NCBI GenBank assembly: GCA_017964785.1
Contig: JAGCRH010000092.1
Coordinates: forward strand, 1 to 64,000
DNA length: 64,000 nucleotides
Direction: 5' to 3'
Source of the DNA: Prevotella sp.
Lineage (GTDB): Bacteria > Bacteroidota > Bacteroidia > Bacteroidales > Bacteroidaceae
Shown here: one piece after another, positions 9,101 through 16,324 of the stretch
How the letters are laid out: each line of letters opens with the position of its first letter
Position numbering within the stretch: position 1 is the stretch's first letter
Translations under genes and position numbers: made by a program
Notes under the pieces: model-generated
The model's input: only the letters and a program-made list of their open reading frames with translations
Database searches by the model: none
What the model was told of the DNA's origin: nothing

Positions 9101-10030
9101 ACTAAAGCCGATAGATACAACGCTATTAGGAATTACTGTATTATTACAACCACGAATAATCCTATCGTCTGACTTCTTTATGATTGCATTACAATTGTTA
9201 CGGGAATCATAAACGGGATTGTTAATGTCAACAGATATTGACTGTAATCCTCCACACTGTTTAAAAGGATTTCCACCTCCTCCAAATTTAGTTACACTTG
9301 ATGGGATTGATAGTTCCGTAAGGCCTGAACATCCATAAAATGCATCTTCTCCTATTTCTATCAAACTTGTTGGAAAGTTAATAGATTTCAAATCAACACA
9401 ACGCATGAAGGCCCATCTTCCGATTTTCTTAACTCCATTTGGAATTACCGTATTCTTACAGCCTAAAAGCAATTTCATATCAGATTTTCTTATAATTGCA
9501 TTACAATTATTACGAGAATCGAAATATGAATTGCTCGCATCTACAACAATTGACTCCATATTACAGCCACAGTCATCAAATGAGTAATCATCAATACTTG
9601 AAACACTTTGGGGGATTGTTAATGAAGTAAGACCTGTACATCCGGAAAAAGCTCCGTCTTTGATTGATGTTACACCATTGAGGATTTCTATAGATTTACA
9701 ATTCTTGCAGCCAGAAAAAGCATTACTTCCAATGGTTTTTATACTATTAGGCAAAATCACTGATAATAAGTTGTCACTATAACTAAAAGCCCCTGAACCA
9801 ATAGCATTAACGGTATAAGTCTTATTGCTATACAAGAAAGATTGTGGTACAACGACATCGCCAGAATAACTATTTCCACGCTCAGTCTTTTTAGTTACTT
9901 CTGCCGTATGTGTATCGTTATTTAAGTTATAATAGATACCATTGACTTCACAATCATATGCTTTAACATTAGTACAACAAAATACTAATGCCATCATCAT
10001 AAATAACTTCTTAATGTTTATCATAATCAT
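6128..10030 (-). CDS. BspA-like leucine-rich repeat surface protein with InlB-type repeats
   Basis: A 1300-residue secreted protein. Residues 1-24 are a signal peptide. About 40-390 hold BspA-type leucine-rich repeats ('IGSNAFSGCKNCKSI', 'GAFSGCTGLTSLTIP'). Three divergent InlB B-like repeats lie near 397-481, 766-854 and 857-944 ('ATGNGSASY...GYRIKSVKV'). Between the first and second are two almost identical 138-residue units (483-758). The C-terminus ends 'YNLNGQRVNSMSRGVYIQNG' plus lysines, like tails used for surface delivery in this phylum. The ATG follows the DUF2971 stop by one base, suggesting coupling. A role in adhesion is inferred from the family. Its DNA is visibly A+T-rich compared with flanking genes. 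Confidence 0.88.
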   Translation of the reverse strand: MIMINIKKLFMMMALVFCCTNVKAYDCEVNGIYYNLNNDTHTAEVTKKTERGNSYSGDVVVPQSFLYSNKTYTVNAIGSGAFSYSDNLLSVILPNSIKTIGSNAFSGCKNCKSIEILNGVTSIKDGAFSGCTGLTSLTIPQSVSSIDDYSFDDCGCNMESIVVDASNSYFDSRNNCNAIIRKSDMKLLLGCKNTVIPNGVKKIGRWAFMRCVDLKSINFPTSLIEIGEDAFYGCSGLTELSIPSSVTKFGGGGNPFKQCGGLQSISVDINNPVYDSRNNCNAIIKKSDDRIIRGCNNTVIPNSVVSIGFSAFSECDQLYTINIPDGVNTIEDYAFDGCKKLSLVVSEIVNPFDISDNVFNGIASNAILQVPQGTKSLYQAFTGWTKNFKEIIEVSAVTYSLSIKATGNGSASYNGSNIKNKTSTFSVDERTNATITFSPDNGYRIKSVKVNSTDVTSSVSNSSYTVSNISRNTTVEVEFEAIPSNQYKSLDDYIQELTTTTVDDGEFIQISPKITNIKKIYVDLTKGTTDNKYCYMWIYNESITRIIGISSALQSSSTNLNIGDNWYSIKKFADDETYSWLYYNPDNSNEVIIDVEQYLGGYGYIEKWQKNFGTSCVVNIVTNQYKSLDDYIRESSTTTVDNGEFIQISPKITNIKKIHVDLTKGTTDNKYCYMWIYNESVTRNIGISSALQSSSTNLNIGDNWYSIKKFADEEKYSWLYYNPDNSNEVIIDVEQYLGGYGYIEKWQKNFGTSCIVNIITGNSDIPPTTYTLSINVMGNGSAIYDGTSIKNRSASFTVNEGTDATISFIPNNGYRIKSVKVDNSDVTSNLSGNTYTVSNISSNITVEVEFEIIPPTIYTLSITATGNGSASYDGTSVRGKSNTFNVEGGTSATITFSPDNGNKIKSVKVNNTDVISQVMNNSYTVSNISGNTIVEVEFEEIISELTYAGIYYKVESEAQQTVKVVSGDYGLSLEVPASFTAKNKEWNVVGVEAEVLDNPELAAIIWNPDVAFSGKVNNPNLLLYVKDKKYAPEDIKNVVVNGEAEIIELIDAENGNNFYCPQTFKAKRISYVHRYSMKTGFKTCQGWETIVLPFDVATILSATGTEIVPYSAWQQGSNSRPFWLYSLNSDRWKAESSIKANLPYIISMPNNEEYEASYNLSGDIQFTSSNVQVISSENLSAGKCGNKQLVPNYQNKVASQDIYALNVNSQLNTNTDTSVEGSAFIRSLRQVRPFEAYMAIEDNAGARRAIPVFDDDATGIPSIPVSIDRRNDAIYNLNGQRVNSMSRGVYIQNGKKIIKK
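7757..8584 (-). repeat. Tandem duplication of a 414-bp coding unit
   Basis: Copy one is 7757-8170 and copy two 8171-8584. Corresponding landmarks sit exactly 414 bases (138 codons) apart, and the copies differ at only a few dozen positions by eye. Each encodes a unit starting NQYKSLDDYI and ending near NFGTSC(V/I)VNI. The high identity points to a recent, possibly recombination-prone duplication. Confidence 0.9.
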
Positions 10031-10031
10031 A

Positions 10032-10973
10032 TTACATATTTCTATAGGGTATTCTCGATTTCTCTATTCTAATCGTATTTATGTCAATGCCAAAAGACTT
10101 CAGTGTCAATTCGATGCTACGTTTCTGGAGATCAAAGTCACAACAAGGGCCTACAATTATTTCCCTAAGATATCTGATAGGAATAAACAATTCAACGTAT
10201 GGAACTATCAATGTGCCGCGTGTTCTAATTTTTACATCAGTCAAGGATGCATTATGTGAGTGGGTAATGACTCTCCATTCGTTTTCTTTTCTATAGTTCG
10301 GGTCTTTAATTAAAGAACAAAACATCATATAGATTGAAGCGATGGAAACAACTTTTTCCCATACAATGCCTTCTGCATCTTTAATAGTCTCAAGTCTTTT
10401 ATATGAGTCTTTTACTTGTTGTAGTAAAATAGGATAAAGAATATCTTCTATTTTTTCATCATCATAGCAAATAGGAAAGATAAGTACCTCTGATTTGTCC
10501 CCATTTTCTTTTGTCGACACTAAATCTATATCAAATCCTAAACGAACACCTCTTCCAGAATCCCCATACATAGACAACATAAACAATTCTTCATCATTGT
10601 CTTTTTCTGTTTCAGTTTCTTTACTAAGAGAAAAAGAAATAACAAAGGGAGTCTTCTCTACGTTAAAGAAATGGTCCATAAAGAACTTTGCCTTCTGTCC
10701 TTCTGTATAGTCTGAAATAACAATCTGATCATAATATGAAGTTAGGATTTTCTTATCGTCCGCTCTTTTAATCATTTCAGTTACTTTGTCATAGCCATAA
10801 AACATCTCAGATGGATCGTTCATCGTATAGACACTACTTGCCCAAAACAAAAGACTCTTTTCTATATCTTTTGAGCCACATTTTGACGCTATAGCCTTCC
10901 CACCATTTATCATTCCGACAAATGCATCTGCTGAAGTATAATGATATAGTAAATCCTTATTCATACCTTTCAA
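10032..10973 (-). CDS. DUF2971 domain protein
   Basis: 313 residues. The N-terminus 'LLYHYTSADAFVGMINGG' and 'FWASSVYTMNDPSEMFYGY' are the hallmark HYTS and NDPSE motifs of DUF2971, with a conserved Arg in 'RKENEWRVI' near residue 232. The family has no settled biochemical role; members often sit with phage-defence or mobile genes. Here it is embedded in an operon between a BACON lipoprotein (30 bases upstream) and a BspA-like protein (starting one base after its stop). No signal peptide is seen, so it is cytoplasmic although its neighbours are exported. The DNA is A+T-rich, suggesting acquisition. The start could also be the ATG at 10964. Confidence 0.82.
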   Translation of the reverse strand: MKGMNKDLLYHYTSADAFVGMINGGKAIASKCGSKDIEKSLLFWASSVYTMNDPSEMFYGYDKVTEMIKRADDKKILTSYYDQIVISDYTEGQKAKFFMDHFFNVEKTPFVISFSLSKETETEKDNDEELFMLSMYGDSGRGVRLGFDIDLVSTKENGDKSEVLIFPICYDDEKIEDILYPILLQQVKDSYKRLETIKDAEGIVWEKVVSIASIYMMFCSLIKDPNYRKENEWRVITHSHNASLTDVKIRTRGTLIVPYVELFIPIRYLREIIVGPCCDFDLQKRSIELTLKSFGIDINTIRIEKSRIPYRNM

Positions 10974-11003
10974 AGAACAATTATTCTTGTTTATTGTCGT
11001 ACC

Positions 11004-11969
11004 TTATATATTCGGCGTGACATTATCGTCTCCTCCTGGCCATCCGCTGGCTGTGGTGAACGACTGGCTTTCGCTGTATTGTGTACCCATTGCAGTGATG
11101 ACGTAGGCCCTGACATAATAGACGGAATTTGGTTCAAGCCCTGTCAATGTCAGGGATGCCGTCCACTGTTTGGAAGTCCCAACTTCTGAGACATTCCCAA
11201 GGGCATTGGATAAATCCGGATTGTCGATTTTGGCATAGCAGACGCCATAGGATGTAACGGAACTGCCTGCATCGTATGAGAACTTCACAACTGCACCATT
11301 CTTTGTTACCTCCGTTATTTGCAGGACGGAGAAAGTGGTGGCTGTATTGCCTTCCTGCTTAATAGTTAGTTTCTCCACAACTACTTCACCTTTAAATTCC
11401 ACCACAGCCTCACGCTCTTCCTTATCTGTATTTGGATCTACTGTAATTCTTACTCGGGCATTGTTTCCATCCTTGTCAACACTACACTTCACCCAGTCCT
11501 TTGAAGCACTTACATTCCAAGTAGTGTTACTTGTGATAGTGATATCCTGATAGCCTCCTGCATTTGAGAAGTCTGGTAAGGATGAAGGAGTCAACTTTAC
11601 ATATTCTGTACTTTTTGGCTGGGTGATGGTCATAGGTCTCAGAATGGTTTCGCTGACATTGGATAACCTGATGATCATAGATCTTTCTGACTTAAAGGAA
11701 GGATTTTCCTCTAATTTGATTGTCACCTCGCGACTGCCTCGACCTGTTGTAGGAGAAACACTCTGGATTCCAGAATCACTCCATGTGATGACCCACTGAC
11801 AATTCTGGCTTGCATTAATGCTTAGGATGGCTGTGGTATTGTCAGACATCTTGATTTCTCCATCCAGATATTCCGAACCACCCGATGGAGTGTTTCCACC
11901 ACCATCATCACCACCACTACAAGCCATCAGTGATAGGATTGTTATCAGATAAATAATACTTTTCTTCAT
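11004..11969 (-). CDS. BACON-domain lipoprotein with fibronectin III-like domain
   Basis: 321 residues. A lipoprotein signal ends at Cys17 (LSLMAC), followed by a Gly/Asp-rich linker. Two BACON-type beta-sandwich domains occupy about 45-205 ('SINASQNCQWVITWSDSGI', 'TSNTTWNVSASKDWVKCSV'), each with the Trp after a short loop that marks the family. A fibronectin III-like domain follows (about 215-305, 'YYVRAYVITAMGTQYSES'). BACON domains are known for carbohydrate or mucin association in Bacteroidota. It lies 11 bases after the PEGA gene stop and should be co-transcribed with it. Confidence 0.85.
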   Translation of the reverse strand: MKKSIIYLITILSLMACSGGDDGGGNTPSGGSEYLDGEIKMSDNTTAILSINASQNCQWVITWSDSGIQSVSPTTGRGSREVTIKLEENPSFKSERSMIIRLSNVSETILRPMTITQPKSTEYVKLTPSSLPDFSNAGGYQDITITSNTTWNVSASKDWVKCSVDKDGNNARVRITVDPNTDKEEREAVVEFKGEVVVEKLTIKQEGNTATTFSVLQITEVTKNGAVVKFSYDAGSSVTSYGVCYAKIDNPDLSNALGNVSEVGTSKQWTASLTLTGLEPNSVYYVRAYVITAMGTQYSESQSFTTASGWPGGDDNVTPNI

Positions 11970-11980
11970 ACTTGATACAT

Positions 11981-13510
11981 TTAAAAGTTTGCCAACAAGC
12001 CCACATGAACAGCAAATCCGTCGCTGGTGACATTGGTATTGTCGGCTATTGTTGTAAACAGATTGTCTTTCGAAAGGGTAAATGCGTATTCAGGCGCAGC
12101 AAAGAAATAGAGGTGCTGCATAGGGACGACCACCAACTTGACTCCAAGGGCGAGGGCACTTGACGAGGCATTATCGCCATAAGTGGTGTTACCTGTCTGT
12201 GCTGCATTGGCAGAAAGGAAGTTGTAATTGTAACCTATCTGTGGTGTAATGGCCAACTGGCGCATCAAAGGGATCTGATAGCCATATTTTATGCCTATCG
12301 TCTGCATCTTATATTTGGTGGCTGTGTTCATATTTCCTTCCCAATAGATGATGTCCGACTCTGTCAGACCAAAGGTATAACTGGCCTGTAAGTCGTGACG
12401 ATAGAAAACTGCACCCAGAATTCCAGTTATTCCAGAAAGCGTACGGGCCGTGAAGGCTCCACCAAAATAAAAGGCAACAGGCTTTACGTATGTCACTCGC
12501 TGAAGGGTGATTGTGTCGCTGTTGGTCTCGTTGCGACGGACGGTATACTCATGATTTTGGGTGACATAGCCTTTGCGGGTGAACTCCATCTGATAGGTTC
12601 CTACTGGCATGGTCTGTACTTCTGTCAGATTGAAAAGGTGCGAGCCGTTATATGTCGCCTTGACATTACGGGGACGAGTATAGATGCTGAGCCACCCCGT
12701 ATGAGGTGTAGGGGCAGTGGCCTTGACGTCGTTCTGACGTTGGGCAACGACTGAAAAGGATGTCATTGACGGGTCGCTGTCTGCCTTGCGGGTCTCGACA
12801 GTATAATTGCCTTCACGCAACTGAGTCTGCCATTCACCAGTACCCACCAATTTCCCATTATAATAGATGTCAGCATTGTTTTCTGTCTTAACGGTGACAT
12901 TGCCATAAAGATGGCTCATGTCCTGCATATCCACACGAATGATGCGAATGTCCTGATCCTCATTTGTTGTGATGGTGGTTGTGGCTTCTCCCTCATATCG
13001 GTCTTTGGTGGCACGAATCGTGTGGCGCCCATAACTCAAATACTTTTTAACGGGAGATTGTCCGCATAGTTCCCCATCAACATATACATCGGCTTGTGCC
13101 AAGCCTGACAGAATCGTAGCATAACGTCCTGTGCCAATGTCAATCAGCATCTCATAAGTTCTGCCACCTTCGATAGGTATCGGATAGAAGTAATCACGCA
13201 ATACTCCATAGTCTTGATGCTGGATGATGAGTTTCTGGGCGCGACGAGGCACATAAAGCCAAATCTCACCTGTATGATCCTCAGTTGCCACCACGCCAAG
13301 AGAGCCTCCATCGAAAGTGAAACCCTTCTCTGGTGTAACAATCTTGATAAGGGCTGCGGTCTCTCCGTTCTGGTCCGTCTTTGAGGTTCCATAACGGTTG
13401 GCAGTCAGGTCGTTTTCCAACAACTTAAAACTGATGACTTTCATGTTCTGCGCCAGAACCGGCAATACAGAAGCGATAATTATCGAGATAAGTATAATAG
13501 ATCTTTTCAT
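11981..13510 (-). CDS. PEGA-domain exported protein, first gene of the operon
   Basis: 509 residues with a signal peptide (MKRSIILISIIIASVLPVLAQ). Several PEGA-like modules follow ('ADVYVDGELCGQSPVKKYLS' at about 142, 'ADIYYNGKLVGTGEWQTQL' at about 212, then one near 280). The last 170 residues alternate in the manner of an outer-membrane beta barrel ('YFGGAFTARTLSGITGILGA' onward). PEGA modules are thought to be surface-exposed beta structures. A full promoter (TTTG-N20-TATCTTTG, 13568-13599) lies upstream, so this gene leads an operon through 5063. Confidence 0.84.
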   Translation of the reverse strand: MKRSIILISIIIASVLPVLAQNMKVISFKLLENDLTANRYGTSKTDQNGETAALIKIVTPEKGFTFDGGSLGVVATEDHTGEIWLYVPRRAQKLIIQHQDYGVLRDYFYPIPIEGGRTYEMLIDIGTGRYATILSGLAQADVYVDGELCGQSPVKKYLSYGRHTIRATKDRYEGEATTTITTNEDQDIRIIRVDMQDMSHLYGNVTVKTENNADIYYNGKLVGTGEWQTQLREGNYTVETRKADSDPSMTSFSVVAQRQNDVKATAPTPHTGWLSIYTRPRNVKATYNGSHLFNLTEVQTMPVGTYQMEFTRKGYVTQNHEYTVRRNETNSDTITLQRVTYVKPVAFYFGGAFTARTLSGITGILGAVFYRHDLQASYTFGLTESDIIYWEGNMNTATKYKMQTIGIKYGYQIPLMRQLAITPQIGYNYNFLSANAAQTGNTTYGDNASSSALALGVKLVVVPMQHLYFFAAPEYAFTLSKDNLFTTIADNTNVTSDGFAVHVGLLANF

Positions 13511-13567
13511 TCTTTTTTAGTTATTAATGTAACGACTTACCCACACTGGTAATGTTAATTGACGGGG

Positions 13568-13599
13568 CAAAGATAAGAATTATATCCGAAAAAAACAAA
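13568..13599 (-). promoter_or_regulatory. Promoter of the five-gene PEGA operon
   Basis: On the minus strand TTTG (13596-13599) and TATCTTTG (13568-13575) have a 20-base spacer. Gene gaps of 11, 30, 1 and 9 bases downstream support one transcript from 13.5 down to 5.06 kb. Confidence 0.75.
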
Positions 13600-13754
13600 T
13601 ATTTGTGGAAGGATTTTCAAAAAAGATTCGTTTAGGCAGAAATATAGGACAACTCATTTGGGATTGGGGGTGAAAAGCATGAGAAAACAAAGAAATCATT
13701 TTGAATATGCAATAATCAGCCTGAAATATCCACACATATCACTTCTGTTTTCTA

Positions 13755-14290
13755 AAAATCTGCCCCAAATCTGGGACATAACTTTGCACGGGATGCAAAA
13801 TCTTCACCCAGAACTGGGGCAAGATCTTCCGAGGTCGGAATTATATGCCTTGAATCTGAGGCATATTTATGCACGGTGGGGGGAAATCTGTCCTGAATCT
13901 GAGGGAAGATTTTCCGAGGTTGGAATTATTTGCCTTGAATCTGAGGCACGTTTATGCCCAGGGGGTAGAATCTTCCCTCAAATCTGAGGCACGTTTTTCC
14001 GAGGTCGGAATGATTTCCCCCAGGTCTGGGGCATATAAATGAACTTCCAAAATGGTCTGCCCTAGATTTGGGGCAAAGTTTTGCAAGCAGTGGATGGCGG
14101 ATGGCAGATGGCAATTAGCGCTAACTGCCATCTGCCATCCGTCAGAACTGCAATCCTATGGGCAGAGGGAATAAAATTTTACAAATGTGCAGTATCCTTG
14201 CATTGTCAATAAGGAGACAAAATTTGCGGCCTGCCTAGGCAGCAAAATTTTCCCAGTGCGGGAACACTTGTTTCCTAGGCAGAGCGCAAA
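13755..14290. repeat. Array of tiny hairpins in a gene-free block
   Basis: This gene-free block holds about ten short inverted repeats of 4-6 bp arms with 2-8 base loops. The motif TTCCGAGGTCGGAA or its near copy recurs at about 13827, 13912 and 13997. TGCCTTGAATCTGAGGCA recurs at about 13847 and 13931. Variants on CCCC(A/N)NNTCTGGGG occur at about 13763, 14017 and 14050, and TGCCTAGGCA and TTCCCAGTGCGGGAA lie near 14234-14266. No reading frame is convincing. Function unknown. The TTCCCA..TGGGAA type recurs inside the acyltransferase gene at about 50766-50803. Confidence 0.75.
14099..14140. repeat. 42-bp near-perfect palindrome
   Basis: Fifteen-base arms (14099-14113 and 14126-14140, built on GGATGGCAGATGGCA) surround an inner TTAGCGCTAA palindrome, with a single mismatch pair. 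It has no T run, so it is not a standard terminator. Confidence 0.85.
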
Positions 14291-14328
14291 ATGGAGTCCA
14301 ATATGCGAAAAGTAAAATTAGTTGACTA

Positions 14329-14703
14329 TCACCAGCCTAAGGGGAGGACGATATTGTCGACATGGTGGGCTTCGGAGAAGAGGGGGGAGATCTGTTCGTT
14401 GGTGAAGCCGGCTATGCCACAACCGATACGGGTGACGAGGAAGGTGAGTTCGGGGTGCTGCCTGGCGAAGGCGATGAACTCATCGACGTAGGGTTTGATG
14501 GTCTCCACACCGCCCTGCATCGTGGGAATGCCATAACTCTGTCCTTGCAGTCCCACGCCCTGTCCCCAGATGGCGCCAAACTTACGGTAGGCCAACAGGG
14601 CCGCACCTCCACCGTGTGCCCCAGCGAGGTTGCTGCCAAACACAAAAATCTCATTCTTCTCCAAATGTGAAATCCGCTCAGGGGTTACTCGTTTCTGTTC
14701 CAT
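14329..14703 (-). CDS. Small protein of the A1S_2505-like phage non-structural family
   Basis: 124 residues from the ATG at 14703 (MEQKRVTPERI). The motif 'NEIFVFGSNLAGAHGGGAA' near residue 17, 'GQSYGIPT' in the middle and 'FLVTRIGCGIAGF' match a small family found in bacteria and phages and named, as I recall, A1S_2505 family phage non-structural protein. The glycine-rich start resembles nucleotide- or ADP-ribose-binding macro-like folds, but the activity is unknown. The upstream ATG at 14736 is less likely because the TATCTTTG box (14734-14741) overlaps it. Confidence 0.75.
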   Translation of the reverse strand: MEQKRVTPERISHLEKNEIFVFGSNLAGAHGGGAALLAYRKFGAIWGQGVGLQGQSYGIPTMQGGVETIKPYVDEFIAFARQHPELTFLVTRIGCGIAGFTNEQISPLFSEAHHVDNIVLPLGW

Positions 14704-14733
14704 AGTCTTGTTGTTTATTATCAATTTATGGTG

Positions 14734-14793
14734 CAAAGATACAACTTTTTATCATAAAATGTTTCGTTCTTTCCCCAAAAATATGTACTTTTG
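14734..14793. promoter_or_regulatory. Divergent -7 boxes between the small gene and the symporter
   Basis: TATCTTTG on the minus strand (14734-14741) faces TACTTTTG on the plus strand (14786-14793). The plus box ends only 7 bases before the symporter ATG at 14801, implying a very short leader. Confidence 0.6.
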
Positions 14794-14800
14794 CCAAAGT

Positions 14801-16201
14801 ATGAGCATTCTGATTACCGTCGTACTCTATTTTGCCGTGCTTTTCGGCATCAGTCGTCTGACCAGCAGGAAAGCCGACAACGAGACATTCTACCGTGCCA
14901 ACCGCAGGGCACCCTGGTATATGGTGGCCTTCGGAATGGTGGGCGCATCCATCTCGGGTGTCACCTTCGTCTCTGTGCCAGGAATGGTGCTCTCGTCACA
15001 GATGACCTATTTGCAGATGTGTCTGGGTTTCATCGTGGGCTATCTGGTGATTGCCTTTGTGCTATTACCGCTTTATTACCGTCTGAACCTCACGAGCATA
15101 TACACCTATTTAGGCCAGCGCTTGGGAGAGCGTTCCTATCTGACGGGAGCCAGTTTCTTCTTGTTGTCGAAGATGACGGGAGCAGCAGTCAGGTTCTATG
15201 TGGTCTGTATCATCCTCCAGCAGTTTGTGTTCGAGCCAGCAGGTATTCCGTTTATAGTGAATGTGGTGGTGATGGTACTGCTGATATGGCTCTACACACG
15301 ACGTGGAGGCATTGGCACACTGGTATTTACGGATACCTTCCAGACACTCTGCCTATTTACGGCCCTTATTCTAATCATCCTATCGGTAGTCTCTCACCTG
15401 AACCTCACCCTCAGCGAGGCAGTCAAGGTGGTAGCAGACAGTCCGATGAGTCGTATCTTCGTGTTTGATGACTGGCTGTCGCCCCAGCACTTCTGGAAAC
15501 AGTTCCTGAGTGGTGCCTTTATCGCCATTGTGATGACGGGACTGGATCAGGATATGATGCAGAAGAACCTGACTTGCAAGACGTTGCGCGATGCACAGAA
15601 GGATATGTGTTCGTATGGGGTGGCCTTCGTACCAGCCAATCTGCTGTTTCTCTTTCTTGGCGTACTGCTGACGATGGTACTTGGCACAGGTCTCAAAGGC
15701 GATGAACTATTGCCTACTTATATCCAAGGCACTGCTGATTTACAGTTTCTACAAATACTCTTCGCCATCGGAATTATTGCCGCCTCGTTTTCGAGTGCCG
15801 ACTCTGCCCTGACCTCGTTAACAACCTGTTTTTGTGTGGATATCCGCAGACAGCCTCATGATGAATCACTACGAAAAAGGACGCATATCGCTATGTGTTT
15901 CTTCTTCATGCTGTTCATCATCTTGTTCCGTCAGATCAACTCCACCTCGCTCATCGACGCAATCTATATTCTGGCCAGTTATACATACGGACCGTTGCTT
16001 GGACTGTTTGTCTTCGGGCTTTTCACAAAGAGGCAGCCCCAAGACAGACTGGTGCCATATATCTGCATCGCCTCGCCCTTGCTCTGCTATGGACTTGATG
16101 TGACAGCACAACAACTGTGGGGCTATCATTTCGGGTATGAGTTGCTGATGCTGAACGGGTTGTTGACATTCGGGGGACTGTTTCTGTCGAGCAGGAAATA
16201 A
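14801..16201 (+). CDS. Sodium:solute symporter (SSS family)
   Basis: 466 residues with about thirteen hydrophobic segments. 'FYRANRRAPWYMVAFGMVGASISGVTF' near residue 30 is the conserved TM1 unwound region of the SSS fold, and 'GIIAASFSSADSALTSL' near residue 325 is the family's Na+-site serine motif. It should import a small solute with sodium at the inner membrane; the substrate is not readable (members include sialic acid, pantothenate and sugar carriers). Although the frame is open to 14630, the ATG at 14801 lies directly after a -7 box and gives the normal N-terminus. Confidence 0.88.
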   Translation: MSILITVVLYFAVLFGISRLTSRKADNETFYRANRRAPWYMVAFGMVGASISGVTFVSVPGMVLSSQMTYLQMCLGFIVGYLVIAFVLLPLYYRLNLTSIYTYLGQRLGERSYLTGASFFLLSKMTGAAVRFYVVCIILQQFVFEPAGIPFIVNVVVMVLLIWLYTRRGGIGTLVFTDTFQTLCLFTALILIILSVVSHLNLTLSEAVKVVADSPMSRIFVFDDWLSPQHFWKQFLSGAFIAIVMTGLDQDMMQKNLTCKTLRDAQKDMCSYGVAFVPANLLFLFLGVLLTMVLGTGLKGDELLPTYIQGTADLQFLQILFAIGIIAASFSSADSALTSLTTCFCVDIRRQPHDESLRKRTHIAMCFFFMLFIILFRQINSTSLIDAIYILASYTYGPLLGLFVFGLFTKRQPQDRLVPYICIASPLLCYGLDVTAQQLWGYHFGYELLMLNGLLTFGGLFLSSRK

Positions 16202-16297
16202 CTGTTTCTGACATTCGGATTACATGGATTATCAGGATTATTTCGCCTTTTTCGTGAAAAAACCATCCTTATCATCCATATAATCCGTGTTTTTTTG

Positions 16298-16305
16298 TAC
16301 CTTTG
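16298..16305 (+). promoter_or_regulatory. -7 box of argS
   Basis: TACCTTTG lies 19 bases before the argS ATG. The -33 region is weak. Confidence 0.5.
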
Positions 16306-16324
16306 CACCCAAAAATCAGACAAT

